A stretch of 23,921 nucleotides of DNA. Source: a virus. The stretch is taken from the IMG/VR virus record IMGVR_UViG_3300037882_001878, positions 1-23,921 of that record, one strand, 5' to 3'. Shown in pieces: positions 6,872 to 15,465 of the stretch. The number at the start of each line of letters is the position of its first letter. Within the stretch, counting starts at the first letter, position 1. A program made the translations under genes and the position numbers. The notes under the pieces were generated by a model that had not been told where the DNA came from, searched no databases, and saw nothing but the letters and a program-made list of their open reading frames with translations.

Positions 6872-8206
6872 ATGGACGAAATTATTAAACTACAAGAGCA
6901 ATATGACGACTTAGTCAGAAAGCAAGATGCCATAATCACAAGGTCTAAAGCCGTAGTAGAAGGCAAAGAGGTTGGTCTATCTGATGTAGACGACAAAGAA
7001 TTTGACCAAATAGGTGAGCAAAGAAAAGCGATTACCAAGCAAATCGAGACGGCCAAAAAATTTGAAGAAGTGAGAATGGCAAAGGCTCAAGAGAAAATCG
7101 GAACGCCAGCTATTCACACGGAAAAAAGAGTTTATTCTCTTGAAAGAGCCTTCCAAGCGGCGGCCGTTGGCAACTGGAATGATGCAGGCCTAGAGCGAGA
7201 AATAAATGAGGAAAGAGCATCTAAAATAGGTAAGCAACATGGATCACATACTTTGTTTTTAGACACATCGTCAGAAACGGGTCAAAAGAGAGCTTCACAA
7301 GCTGCATTGGCTGGACTTGGTAGCGAATTTGTGGGGACTAACTTACAGGCAGAAAAGTTTATAGATGTAATCTTTAATGATTCTATCATAGGTGGTTTGA
7401 ATGTCAATAGAAATACAGGTATAAAAGGACTTGCCAGCGTGCCAGTAAATACAGCTAAACCAACAGCCACAATGGTAGGTGAAGTCGCTGCATTGCCAGC
7501 CGCTACAGATTTGGCAACATCTATAAAAATCGCTTCACCAAAAGAGATGGTTACCAAGTCTCAGATGTCGAGATTATTTAGCATCCAAAGTGCTATTGAT
7601 GTAAAAGGTTTGATCCGAAAGCATGTAACAGGGGCAATCGCTGAAAAGCTCGACACTATGTTTGTTGCAGGGAGTGGAGTAGCTCCATTATTGCCTGGTA
7701 TATTGAATGGCGAGAATGGTGAACCTACTGTTATACCAGGAGCATATACTCCATTAGTGCCAACAAATGGAACTGTAGTAGATTACAAGGCCCTTGTAAA
7801 TCTTTGGATGGAATTAGGCAAGAAAAACAGAGGTAATAATCTGCAATGGATTATGAACTCTCAAGTAGTTGCGAAGTTAATGACCACTTTGAAAGACGCT
7901 GCTAATACAAATAGTGGTTACATCATGAGTGACCAAATGATGAGTGCATTATTAGGCTATCCAGTGGTAAAGTCTCAATCATTGCCAGGAACTTACAACA
8001 AAGGAACAGGATCAAATCTATCGCCTATCATCCTTGGTAATTTCACAGAAACGGAAATCTATCAATGGGATACAGTTGTTGTAGAATTTGATCCATATAC
8101 AGCTGCTGACAATAGCATGACTACTGTAAGATCTTATTCTTATTGGGACTTTCTGCACCTAAGACCAGAAAATTATGCTGTTCTTAGAAACTGTATCACT
8201 ACCTAA
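6872..8206 (+). CDS. Major capsid protein, HK97 fold, with N-terminal delta domain
   Basis: This 444-residue protein forms the icosahedral shell. Residues 1 to about 75 are a charged coiled coil (DEIIKLQEQYDDLVRKQDAI onwards) typical of the HK97 scaffolding domain removed by the upstream protease. The rest has the expected spine-helix, P-domain and A-domain pattern, for example GLNVNRNTGIKGLASVPV and the C-terminal AADNSMTTVRSYSYWDFLHL segment. Length is normal for an unprocessed HK97-type precursor. Exact cleavage position cannot be read from sequence; it should lie near residues 80-125. Confidence 0.92.
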   Translation: MDEIIKLQEQYDDLVRKQDAIITRSKAVVEGKEVGLSDVDDKEFDQIGEQRKAITKQIETAKKFEEVRMAKAQEKIGTPAIHTEKRVYSLERAFQAAAVGNWNDAGLEREINEERASKIGKQHGSHTLFLDTSSETGQKRASQAALAGLGSEFVGTNLQAEKFIDVIFNDSIIGGLNVNRNTGIKGLASVPVNTAKPTATMVGEVAALPAATDLATSIKIASPKEMVTKSQMSRLFSIQSAIDVKGLIRKHVTGAIAEKLDTMFVAGSGVAPLLPGILNGENGEPTVIPGAYTPLVPTNGTVVDYKALVNLWMELGKKNRGNNLQWIMNSQVVAKLMTTLKDAANTNSGYIMSDQMMSALLGYPVVKSQSLPGTYNKGTGSNLSPIILGNFTETEIYQWDTVVVEFDPYTAADNSMTTVRSYSYWDFLHLRPENYAVLRNCITT

Positions 8207-8225
8207 TAAATAGTATAAAATAGTA

Positions 8226-8720
8226 ATGAGATATCTACCAACTGGAACAAGGGTGTTGCCCTCGGCTGCTGATCTACATGTACATCTAAATACTGATGAA
8301 CATGACGACCTTGATCAGTTGGTAGATTCTTATATCGTAGCGGCTGCAGATCAAATAGAAACGGTGCTTGGTTATCCAATATCTTATTCAGGTGCTAAAT
8401 TCTATGTGATCTCTGATAGTTGTTTTGAACTACCGTTTAATGTATTGAATATAACGGAAGCGAAGGACAAAGATGTAATAGTAGTTATTGATCCTCTTAA
8501 CATAACTAAAACTACAAGATCTGTAAAAGTAGTAAATGACTACCTAGGTAAGCTGGAAGTCACATGTACTTTGCAGCCTAAGATCCTTGAGGGTATTTTC
8601 TTTCAAACATTGCGTACAATCGTAGCTCATTGGCTAGAAAATCGTGAGGAAAAAATGATAGACAAGAAGGTACATGGTCATGAAATAATGCTAAGAAATT
8701 ACGTCTGGTATGCTAACTAA
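8226..8720 (+). CDS. Head-tail connector, gp6-like adaptor
   Basis: A 164-residue protein with an N-terminal helical bundle (TDEHDDLDQLVDSYIVAAADQIETVLGYPI, described as residues about 23-52) and a beta-rich middle, as in HK97 gp6-like connectors that bind beneath the portal. It follows the capsid gene by 19 nt and overlaps the next gene by 11 nt. The position right after capsid is the usual one for this adaptor. Confidence 0.75.
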   Translation: MRYLPTGTRVLPSAADLHVHLNTDEHDDLDQLVDSYIVAAADQIETVLGYPISYSGAKFYVISDSCFELPFNVLNITEAKDKDVIVVIDPLNITKTTRSVKVVNDYLGKLEVTCTLQPKILEGIFFQTLRTIVAHWLENREEKMIDKKVHGHEIMLRNYVWYAN

Positions 8721-9039
8721 TTTCTTTAGCGACATTGGTAAACTTGATCGTAAGATATGTATCATGTGCAAGCGATTTGGACAACCAAATGAGCTAGGAA
8801 TCAAAGATGAATACTTTGATGAGAATGTAGTTTCTGCAGCTTTAGCAATCAGAAATCAACGTAGTCAAGATACAGATGTAAGGGTAAATCATAATAGAAT
8901 ACTTCAATTTATAATCAGATATAAAGAGGTCAATATATATGATAAAGTCCGATACCAACATAAGGCATACAACATAACTGACATTGAAGAGATAGGGCGC
9001 AAAAGATTTTTAAAAATCACTTGTGAATGGATAGAATAG
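8710..9039 (+). CDS. Head-closure / head-tail adaptor protein
   Basis: A 109-residue, beta-rich protein in the slot of the phage head-tail joining (stopper) proteins. It contains DIGKLDRKICIM near the N-terminus and the strand series RILQFIIRY, YDKVRYQHKAYNITDIEEIGRKRFLKITCEW at the C-terminus, which matches the SPP1 gp16/HK97 head-closure pattern (variable region then G-R-xx-L-xI/V strands). It overlaps both neighbours, indicating tight coupling. Confidence 0.75.
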   Translation: MLTNFFSDIGKLDRKICIMCKRFGQPNELGIKDEYFDENVVSAALAIRNQRSQDTDVRVNHNRILQFIIRYKEVNIYDKVRYQHKAYNITDIEEIGRKRFLKITCEWIE

Positions 9040-9431
9040 ATATAGAGATTGCAGACATAAACAAAAAGCTCAATCGACTAGCTCAGGGACTCAAAGAAGA
9101 TCTACAAGAAAACAAGGCAGTAAAAAAAAAGGCTGCCAGACCTGTAGTCAATGCTATGCGAACAAATGCGCCAAAAGGACCAACAGGAAACCTGAAAAGG
9201 TCAATACAGATACTACCATTGAAATCCAATGATGTATTTGTAGGGCCAAAAGCAAAAATTGCACCTCATGCTCATTTAGTAGAGTATGGATTTAAGCATT
9301 ATAGAAATGGTAAAAAGGTAGAAGGAAAGCCATTTGTAAAACAAAGTTACGATCAAACAAAAGCTCAAGTATTGGAAATATTGAAAAAAGGAGCTGAGGA
9401 AATTTTTAAAAAATGGGGAGCTAAATTATGA
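9027..9431 (+). CDS. HK97 gp10-like neck/tail protein
   Basis: A 134-residue protein with a long N-terminal helix, then NAPKGPTGNLKRSIQI (residues 48-63), VFVGPKAKIAPHAHLVEYGFKHY and KPFVKQSYDQTK. These match the HK97-gp10/putative tail-component family (APxxTGxLRxSI ... YAxxVEFGT ... PFxRPA). It belongs to the head-tail joining set, overlapping the previous gene by 13 nt and the next by the ATGA quadruplet. Confidence 0.83.
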   Translation: MDRIDIEIADINKKLNRLAQGLKEDLQENKAVKKKAARPVVNAMRTNAPKGPTGNLKRSIQILPLKSNDVFVGPKAKIAPHAHLVEYGFKHYRNGKKVEGKPFVKQSYDQTKAQVLEILKKGAEEIFKKWGAKL

Positions 9432-9781
9432 CACTGTTAGGATCATTATACACACTATTAAGTAACGAATACGAAAAAGTATATACCGAAGAAGTGCCGC
9501 AAAATGTACCTCTTTTGTCACCTATTCCGATAGTCCTATTGACACATGATAGTAGTGAGCCGATTGCAAATAAAGATTTTGCGATCCATGATATAGATAG
9601 ATTCAGAATACACATTATAGGTAGTGACTACCTAGAAGTAATGAAAAGAAAGGATCAAATACGATATTTTCTAAACGCCAAAGAAATTGAAAATAAAATA
9701 ATCCATTATGAACAATCGCTAACGATAGATGACACCGAGCTAGGAATGAAAAGAATGATTATAGATTTCACAACTGAGTAA
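9428..9781 (+). CDS. Tail terminator / tail completion protein (DUF3168-like)
   Basis: A 117-residue protein starting on an ATGA overlap. Its start LLGSLYTLLSNEYEKVYTEEVPQ, the middle DIDRFRIHIIGSDYLEVMKRKDQIRYFLN and the late MKRMIIDFTTE strand fit the tail-terminator fold (small domain, D-xxxFRIHI strand, helix, final strand) that caps the tail tube before joining the head. Position between the gp10-like and tail-tube genes is the standard one. Confidence 0.7.
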   Translation: MTLLGSLYTLLSNEYEKVYTEEVPQNVPLLSPIPIVLLTHDSSEPIANKDFAIHDIDRFRIHIIGSDYLEVMKRKDQIRYFLNAKEIENKIIHYEQSLTIDDTELGMKRMIIDFTTE

Positions 9782-9790
9782 AAAAACAAC

Positions 9791-9961
9791 ATGAAAATAT
9801 ACAAACCAACATGGGTAATAATAAGAAAAGAACATGAGGATTACTTTGGCTACAAGGTGGGTGACCGTGTGCTATCCTTACCTACAAAAATAGAAGAATT
9901 GGTAGCAGCGGGTGTTTTGAAAATAGATGAAAGCCAAGCCGAAAAACCAAGAAAAAAATAA
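9791..9961 (+). CDS. Small hypothetical protein before the tail tube gene
   Basis: A 56-residue ORF (ATG 9791-9793, TAA 9959-9961) fills the gap between the tail terminator and tail tube genes. It reads as a small beta-type domain (KPTWVIIRKEHEDYFGYKVGDRV) with a helix (KIEELVAAGVLKI) and a Lys/Glu/Pro tail. The gap, direction and codon use suggest it is real. I do not recognise its function; small ORFs of this kind often sit before tail-tube genes. Confidence 0.6.
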   Translation: MKIYKPTWVIIRKEHEDYFGYKVGDRVLSLPTKIEELVAAGVLKIDESQAEKPRKK

Positions 9962-9990
9962 ATTTAATAATAAGTCAAAAATAATAAGAA

Positions 9991-10401
9991 ATGCCAACTA
10001 CAGGATTTGTTTCGGGAAGTAAATTAAGAATATTTGTGGGCAACGTTGCAGTAGCTAGGGCGACTGATTGCTCAGTAGAATTTGACGTAGAAACTGAAAG
10101 CGTTTCTACAAAAGACAGTACAGGAGGATGGACTAACTCTATTCTAGGAGATAGGTCAGGTAAGGGACAATGCGAAATGCTTATAGAAGAAGTTGCAGGA
10201 GGTTGGGCCTCGTTGTTTGATGCTTACTTAGCAGGTACCGCAATAACCATATCTATGACCACTGGAGTAGTTGGAGACCTAAAGCTAAGTGGTAGTGCCT
10301 TTGTAACTTCTGCACAATTAAAGGGAACTCATAAGCAAGCAGCAAGCGGATCTATATCATTTACATTTAACGGTGTAGTGACCAAGGGCGTAGCAGCTTA
10401 A
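9991..10401 (+). CDS. Major tail tube protein
   Basis: A 136-residue beta-sandwich protein that stacks into the tail tube. The pattern LRIFVGNVAVARATDCSVEF (residues 12-31), ETESVSTKDSTGGWTNSILG and the C-terminal GSISFTFNGV strand match the TP901-1-like major tail protein family. It is followed by the tail assembly chaperone and the tape measure gene, the expected order. Confidence 0.8.
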   Translation: MPTTGFVSGSKLRIFVGNVAVARATDCSVEFDVETESVSTKDSTGGWTNSILGDRSGKGQCEMLIEEVAGGWASLFDAYLAGTAITISMTTGVVGDLKLSGSAFVTSAQLKGTHKQAASGSISFTFNGVVTKGVAA

Positions 10402-10432
10402 TATTTTATTTTATAACTAAACCAAAACAATC

Positions 10433-10741
10433 ATGATTTTAGAAAATGTAAAAATCACTATGTCTGCTCTCTTAAGAATAGAGAGCAGACTAGGACAACC
10501 ATATGGATGGATTTTAAATAATTTATCTAATCTGACCACGGAAAATATATTTGACTTACTGATTATATCTGATAAGTCTAATAGCCTATCCATGGAAAAG
10601 TTATATAACGAAATTGACATTGATGTGGAATTTCTCAATACCATAGGAGAATTATTGAGTAAAGATTTGGAAGCTATAACAGCCAAAAAAAAACCAACAG
10701 CGACGGTAACGGAAACGGAACTATCGACATCGGTGAGCTAA
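10433..10741 (+). CDS. Tail assembly chaperone, short form (G)
   Basis: The zero-frame product has 102 residues and begins MILENVKITMSALLRIESR. Position between the tail tube and tape measure genes marks it as the G-type chaperone that coats the tape measure protein before tube assembly. The last 15 residues (TATVTETELSTSVS region) after the KKK codons are low-complexity and unlike the -1 frame, as expected where the short form simply runs to the first stop. The A9 run at 10685-10693 is the likely slippage site giving the long form. Confidence 0.75.
   Translation: MILENVKITMSALLRIESRLGQPYGWILNNLSNLTTENIFDLLIISDKSNSLSMEKLYNEIDIDVEFLNTIGELLSKDLEAITAKKKPTATVTETELSTSVS
10685..10693 (+). promoter_or_regulatory. 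Programmed -1 frameshift site (A9)
   Basis: Nine adenines read in zero frame as AAA AAA AAA; the heptamer A AAA AAA is a classical slippery sequence. A -1 shift here leads without a stop into the frame of the downstream chaperone ORF, which has no gap from it. G/GT-type frameshifts are known in most siphophages at this place. Confidence 0.8.
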
Positions 10742-11025
10742 AGGCGACGGCTTTCTACAGTGGTATGTCGATAGATGAGTTTTATAACTCGACATTAGGC
10801 GACATAATTGACTTCATAAATGCTAGGATGGACGCTAAGAAAGAAGCCTTATATTATCAAAGGCTAAATACTTTTTACATGGTAAATGTGCATCTAAGTA
10901 AGCCTATGTACCACCCTTCTAAGCTCTACCCATTGCCAGGTGACGAGATGCAAAATGATCCAAGAAATGAGGATCCGTTTTCAGAAGAAAATAATAAACT
11001 GTTTGAAAATTTAACGATAGAATAG
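10693..11025 (+). CDS. Tail assembly chaperone, T extension made by -1 frameshift
   Basis: This frame is open from the slippery run (TNSDGNGNGTIDIGELKATA..., shown in part) through the internal ATG at 10765 to the stop at 11025. The fused long protein would have about 197 residues, 87 from zero frame and 110 from here. The GELKATAFYSGMSIDEFYNSTLGDI part is conserved-looking before the internal ATG, which supports frameshifting rather than internal initiation. The long form recruits tail tube subunits around the tape measure protein in other phages. An ATG-started 86-residue protein from 10765 is the alternative. Confidence 0.75.
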   Translation, partial: TNSDGNGNGTIDIGELKATAFYSGMSIDEFYNSTLGDIIDFINARMDAKKEALYYQRLNTFYMVNVHLSKPMYHPSKLYPLPGDEMQNDPRNEDPFSEENNKLFENLTIE

Positions 11026-11026
11026 A

Positions 11027-13297
11027 ATGTCAGCATTTACAATAGGTAGCGTAAAGATAAGGATAGGAGCGGACACAACCGCACTAACCAACGACCTTGC
11101 AAAGGCTGGACGATCTCTAAAGAAGTCGGGTAAGGAATTGCAACGTATAGGCGAAACCATGGCAATAGGGATAAGCCTGCCGCTTGGTCTCGCTGGTGGA
11201 GCTGCTATAAAATTGGCTAGTGATGTACAAGAGTCGCTTAATAAAGTAGATGTAGCATTTAAGTCAAGTAGCGAGGTTGTAAAACAATTTTCAAAAACAT
11301 CTTTACAATCGTTTGGTCTATCTGGTGGCAGTGCCTTGGAAATGGCATCTTTATTTGGCGATATGGCTACGTCTATGGGTATATCTACGACGGAAGCGGC
11401 CAACATGTCAACTACCTTAGTAGGTCTCGCTGGTGACCTCTCTAGCTTTAAAAATATCGCAACAAGCGAAGCGCAAACGGCCTTAGCTGGTATATTCACA
11501 GGTGAAACGGAATCGCTCAAAAGGTTGGGTATTGTAATGCTGGATACTCAAGTAAAATCTTTTGCAATGTCGCAAGGATTCAGGGGTAATTGGGAACAAG
11601 CATCACAGGCAGAAAAGGTATTTTATAGATATCAATTTGTCCTTAATGCAACAAAAAACGCTCAGGGAGATTTCCAAAGAACGTCGGGCGGTGCTGCCAA
11701 TCAAACAAGGATATTTCAAGAAAACTTAAAAGAAATCGGAGCGACATTAGGTAATGTATTATTACCTAAATATACTGCATTCTTACAGACGCTTAACCAA
11801 ACAGCGACCAAGTTCAATAATCTAAATCAAGGGCAAAAAGAAGCTGTGGTAAATACTGCTGGTATGGCTACAGCTATAGGGCCGTTGATATTTGCATATG
11901 GAAAAATAAAGGAAGTATTTGGAGACTTATTAACCAAGTTGCCAAAGGTGGGTTCAAATCTTGGACGGCTTACGGGTTTGGGTTTGGTATTTGTGGGACT
12001 GTGGAATAATTTTGATGTGGTTGTCACATCATTTCAAAACTTAGCGGCAAAGATTGGATTTACTATTCCAAAATTGGATATTTTAAAAACACTGTGGGAG
12101 GGGTTTAATGGTGCGATTCGTACAGGTGTAGGGATTATCTACGTATCTATTGCCACCTTGATAGAATTGGTAAAGGTAATAGGCAAAAGTAGTCAGGCGT
12201 TATCTACATTTATTCAACAGGTAGTAAATCCATTTGACGGTAAAAGTCCAAGTGATGCATGGGAAGACTTGACTAAAAATATAAGTTCCAATTTTAGCAA
12301 TTTTGGGAAGAATATAAAAAATGACTTCTTAACTGCTGTAGGCTTTATTTCAGATAGTGAAATCAAAGCTCCCAAAATAGGTGGTTTACGTGGTGTAGGC
12401 GGCCTAAGTGGTGAAGCTGCTTCCATTGCACCGACTGGAGGGAATAAAGCCGCTGGAGGTGGTGCAAAATCAACCTCAAACGAACATAGAGAACAATTTG
12501 AGGTAGTAAGTTTACAAAGTCTTGGAACGCTGCAAGTATTCAATAAAGAAATGGCAGCGGCTAACTTAATATTTCAAGATACTCAATCAAAATTAGCGGC
12601 AGTAAATTCTCAATATAAATTCCTGAATGATGACAGTGGTAAGGCGGCGGCGCAACAATCTATTTTAAAAGATGCATTGGTGCAAGTTGGGGAACTAGGA
12701 TTAACGCCGCAAAATGCACAGGTGGGGCAATTGATAGGGCAATACACTGCATTAGGAGCAAAAGTCGACGAGGTCAAAACTAAAACTGATGCATTTGGAG
12801 TTAGTGTAGCTTCATCTATTCCAGTTGATTTTACGGGGTTACTTCAAGGGGTTGGTGAGGCCCTTGGAGGGTTGTTTTCAGGTGATGCTGGTAGTGGAAA
12901 TTTTTTTAAGAAAATACTAGGAGCTTTAGGGTCTTTCATGCAAACATTAGGTTCTCAATTATTGGTTGCATCTAAAGCACTGGCAGCATTGCAGACATTA
13001 AACCCGGCGTTAATGGCAATAGGAGGTATAGCATTAATTGCAGCAGGTACAGCCATTCAATCATTAGCTGCTAGGGGTCCTAAAGGGCCAAGCCTTGCGG
13101 TCGGTACCGATAGGGTATATAGAGATGGGTATGCTTTCTTACATGCTGGAGAAGAGGTAAGGACGGCGGCACAAGTGCGAGGCGGTGGGAATAGTGGCGG
13201 CTCAGGCGGTGGCTACATAATGGGTGAATTGCAAGGCGATAAAATGTATCTACTTGCTGAAAATAGTAGAAAGTACAAACTAAATAGGCTACGATAA
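11027..13297 (+). CDS. Tape measure protein
   Basis: The 756-residue protein sets tail length. It has an N-terminal DTTALTNDLAKAGRSLKKSGKELQ helical region, the tape-measure core with alternating helices (MASLFGDMATSMGIS..., near residues 105-200), Gly/Ala-rich hydrophobic stretches (near 275-300 and 640-680) and a C-terminal Gly-rich tail. Using the rule of about 0.15 nm per residue, the tail would be about 110 nm long, typical of a siphovirus. It starts one base after the chaperone stop and its last base overlaps the hub gene. Confidence 0.92.
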   Translation: MSAFTIGSVKIRIGADTTALTNDLAKAGRSLKKSGKELQRIGETMAIGISLPLGLAGGAAIKLASDVQESLNKVDVAFKSSSEVVKQFSKTSLQSFGLSGGSALEMASLFGDMATSMGISTTEAANMSTTLVGLAGDLSSFKNIATSEAQTALAGIFTGETESLKRLGIVMLDTQVKSFAMSQGFRGNWEQASQAEKVFYRYQFVLNATKNAQGDFQRTSGGAANQTRIFQENLKEIGATLGNVLLPKYTAFLQTLNQTATKFNNLNQGQKEAVVNTAGMATAIGPLIFAYGKIKEVFGDLLTKLPKVGSNLGRLTGLGLVFVGLWNNFDVVVTSFQNLAAKIGFTIPKLDILKTLWEGFNGAIRTGVGIIYVSIATLIELVKVIGKSSQALSTFIQQVVNPFDGKSPSDAWEDLTKNISSNFSNFGKNIKNDFLTAVGFISDSEIKAPKIGGLRGVGGLSGEAASIAPTGGNKAAGGGAKSTSNEHREQFEVVSLQSLGTLQVFNKEMAAANLIFQDTQSKLAAVNSQYKFLNDDSGKAAAQQSILKDALVQVGELGLTPQNAQVGQLIGQYTALGAKVDEVKTKTDAFGVSVASSIPVDFTGLLQGVGEALGGLFSGDAGSGNFFKKILGALGSFMQTLGSQLLVASKALAALQTLNPALMAIGGIALIAAGTAIQSLAARGPKGPSLAVGTDRVYRDGYAFLHAGEEVRTAAQVRGGGNSGGSGGGYIMGELQGDKMYLLAENSRKYKLNRLR

Positions 13298-15465
13298 TGG
13301 GAGTGCTATTTACCACAGGGCTAAAATATGCCTACGATCGAGCCTATAAGGTTGACATAATTGATAAGGATGCCGCAACTGACAATAATGCACTGTTTCA
13401 GCTTCGTAGCGACAGTTTCGATGTTAATGATGAGGATTATAACTTAGTTTCGCATATAGCTCCAGTAAGCTATGTTATAGAAGCATTTCAAACACCAGCT
13501 TTAATATCGTTCATAAATGATTTTATAGAGAATGGTGAGGGCCGTTATTTTCTTAAGTTATCTGATAGCATTGGGAAAGTATTTTTCTTTGGTAGATTGA
13601 TAATTGATAGTATTGAGATAGGTACCGAAAAGCTGGACACTATACGATTTACGGCAATAGATGGATTAACGCTTTTGAAAAATATTGATTTTGAAATCGT
13701 AGATGGATCGATCAAAACTATTTTTGGAATCATTCATCAATGCTTGAAAAAACTTGACAAATGGGCCTTGCATGGGGCGACTGATGCATGGTTAATAACG
13801 TCAACAAAATTCTATCTAAATGATCCAACATTTACGCCTAATGTATCTGAGCCACTCAATGCTATAGGACACTATGGATATTGGCAAAAAGGAGAAAATA
13901 AAAAGTCATGTTGGGATGTCCTAAGTGAGATTTTGAAAAGGTATGGCTTAAGGCTGGATTCTGTAGATAATCGCTACTATGTAAGGTTTACAAAATTGAT
14001 CTACACTAATGTTACGAATTATAAACCTTACGACAAAAATGGAAATCTATTAACTGGAGTATTGCATTTTGGTCAAAACTTCAATGCTATAAATACTTTT
14101 GGTAGGAATGGGAAATATCATCTATCTGGAGGTGTGAAGGCTGTGACATTCAAGAGACAAAAAGAGTTTATTGATGCCAGGAACATTGTTAGGAAAATTG
14201 CACCTTATGGGGTACAAGAATGGATAGGGTATTATGAAAGTGTAGGAGCTGAATTAATAATAAAATTTAGACAAAATTCAGGATTACCATTTACACACCG
14301 TGAAGCTAGGTTAACAATATTAATAGAACTGCAAGGAGAAACGGAAACCAAATATATACAGTTGAAGAATCCTATAACTTACATGCAAAGCGAAGCATTA
14401 GGAATTATTACATACGAACATCAAGAGCCTACAACGACGGTCAATAATGATGTAAGAATAAAGCTTGATAGCGATACTTCTGCTGCTAGGGTATTCAGTG
14501 TAAAACCTAAATTGACTGGTAAGGTAAGGGTAAGGTGTTACGCTGTATTCGTTGGATTCTATGACGCTATAAATAATCAATTATCTACAAATGGAAGTAC
14601 TACAAATATAACTTGCGAAATTCTGGACCAGGCAAAAGACACAACGGAATTTGAATTGGTCACGGAACGTAACACAACTAATAATTATACCGATAGCATT
14701 ATAGAATTGATGGCTACAGATACCAACTGTAATAAATTAAGTATTGGGTACCTTACCAGCAGTGCGATACAGGCTAATAATTATACTACTGATGTTATAA
14801 TCAGTAGCCTAAAAAATAAATTCGCTACTGAAGATATCTATACCTACGATTATGTTGACAGAGCAATCTTAAATGATTTTCTAAGGTTCTTAACACCTGT
14901 GAAGAAAATGTATTTTGGTACTATAAATCTAAAGGATAGGCGACCGATCACTGTACTTGATACATTTACCTATGGTGGCGAAATCTTCATGGTAAAATCT
15001 GTGAAGCAATCAATATTTGATTATCATGCAAATGTCGTAGGTGTAAAAATAGGTGTAAAACCAATAGTACCAATCGAAGTGCCACCGACCAAAGAGCCAC
15101 CAAATCATTTACCAGATCTTGGTGGTCTATGGGGATCTAAATCTGGAATAAATGGAACAACGGAAGAGCCCTATTTTGAGGAGTTTTTAAACGTAACAGG
15201 TAATGAAGTTACATTCACTAACTACTCACTACCGATTACATTAGTACCTGGTGAAGCTAGGACTTATCCAAGCATGAAAAAGAGCATTGAGATTCATGTA
15301 GATGATTCTTTGTTTTACATGGTTAACCTAGAATCAGAATTGAAAGCTCGTGATAGTTCTTACATCACTTTAGGAAATAATAAAATAAAATTCAGTAGGC
15401 CGCTCGATGGATCGAGGGTCACAATAAAAATTCATAACTATATAAAATTTGGTACAGTCATATGA
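13297..15465 (+). CDS. Tail hub / distal-tail baseplate protein (putative)
   Basis: A 722-residue beta-rich protein directly after the tape measure gene, in the slot of the distal tail and tail-associated proteins. Its N-terminal third (FDVNDEDYNLVSHIAPVS, then GKVFFFGRLIIDSI) resembles a hub domain; the middle (NIVRKIAPYGVQEWIGYY) and a proline-rich linker near residue 595 (PIEVPPTKEPP) lead to a C-terminal beta domain. I do not see a clear enzymatic site. Order and size make a tail hub likely, but the family is uncertain. The stop overlaps the next ATG by 4 nt. Confidence 0.65.
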   Translation: MGVLFTTGLKYAYDRAYKVDIIDKDAATDNNALFQLRSDSFDVNDEDYNLVSHIAPVSYVIEAFQTPALISFINDFIENGEGRYFLKLSDSIGKVFFFGRLIIDSIEIGTEKLDTIRFTAIDGLTLLKNIDFEIVDGSIKTIFGIIHQCLKKLDKWALHGATDAWLITSTKFYLNDPTFTPNVSEPLNAIGHYGYWQKGENKKSCWDVLSEILKRYGLRLDSVDNRYYVRFTKLIYTNVTNYKPYDKNGNLLTGVLHFGQNFNAINTFGRNGKYHLSGGVKAVTFKRQKEFIDARNIVRKIAPYGVQEWIGYYESVGAELIIKFRQNSGLPFTHREARLTILIELQGETETKYIQLKNPITYMQSEALGIITYEHQEPTTTVNNDVRIKLDSDTSAARVFSVKPKLTGKVRVRCYAVFVGFYDAINNQLSTNGSTTNITCEILDQAKDTTEFELVTERNTTNNYTDSIIELMATDTNCNKLSIGYLTSSAIQANNYTTDVIISSLKNKFATEDIYTYDYVDRAILNDFLRFLTPVKKMYFGTINLKDRRPITVLDTFTYGGEIFMVKSVKQSIFDYHANVVGVKIGVKPIVPIEVPPTKEPPNHLPDLGGLWGSKSGINGTTEEPYFEEFLNVTGNEVTFTNYSLPITLVPGEARTYPSMKKSIEIHVDDSLFYMVNLESELKARDSSYITLGNNKIKFSRPLDGSRVTIKIHNYIKFGTVI

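Noticed and set aside
10765-11025. Independent gene after the tail chaperone
   Set aside because: Its frame is open back to the A9 slippery run with coding-like sequence before the ATG, so a frameshift product is more likely.
11011-11520. Minus-strand 169-residue ORF
   Set aside because: It is the antisense of the tape measure gene, with composition typical of a shadow frame.
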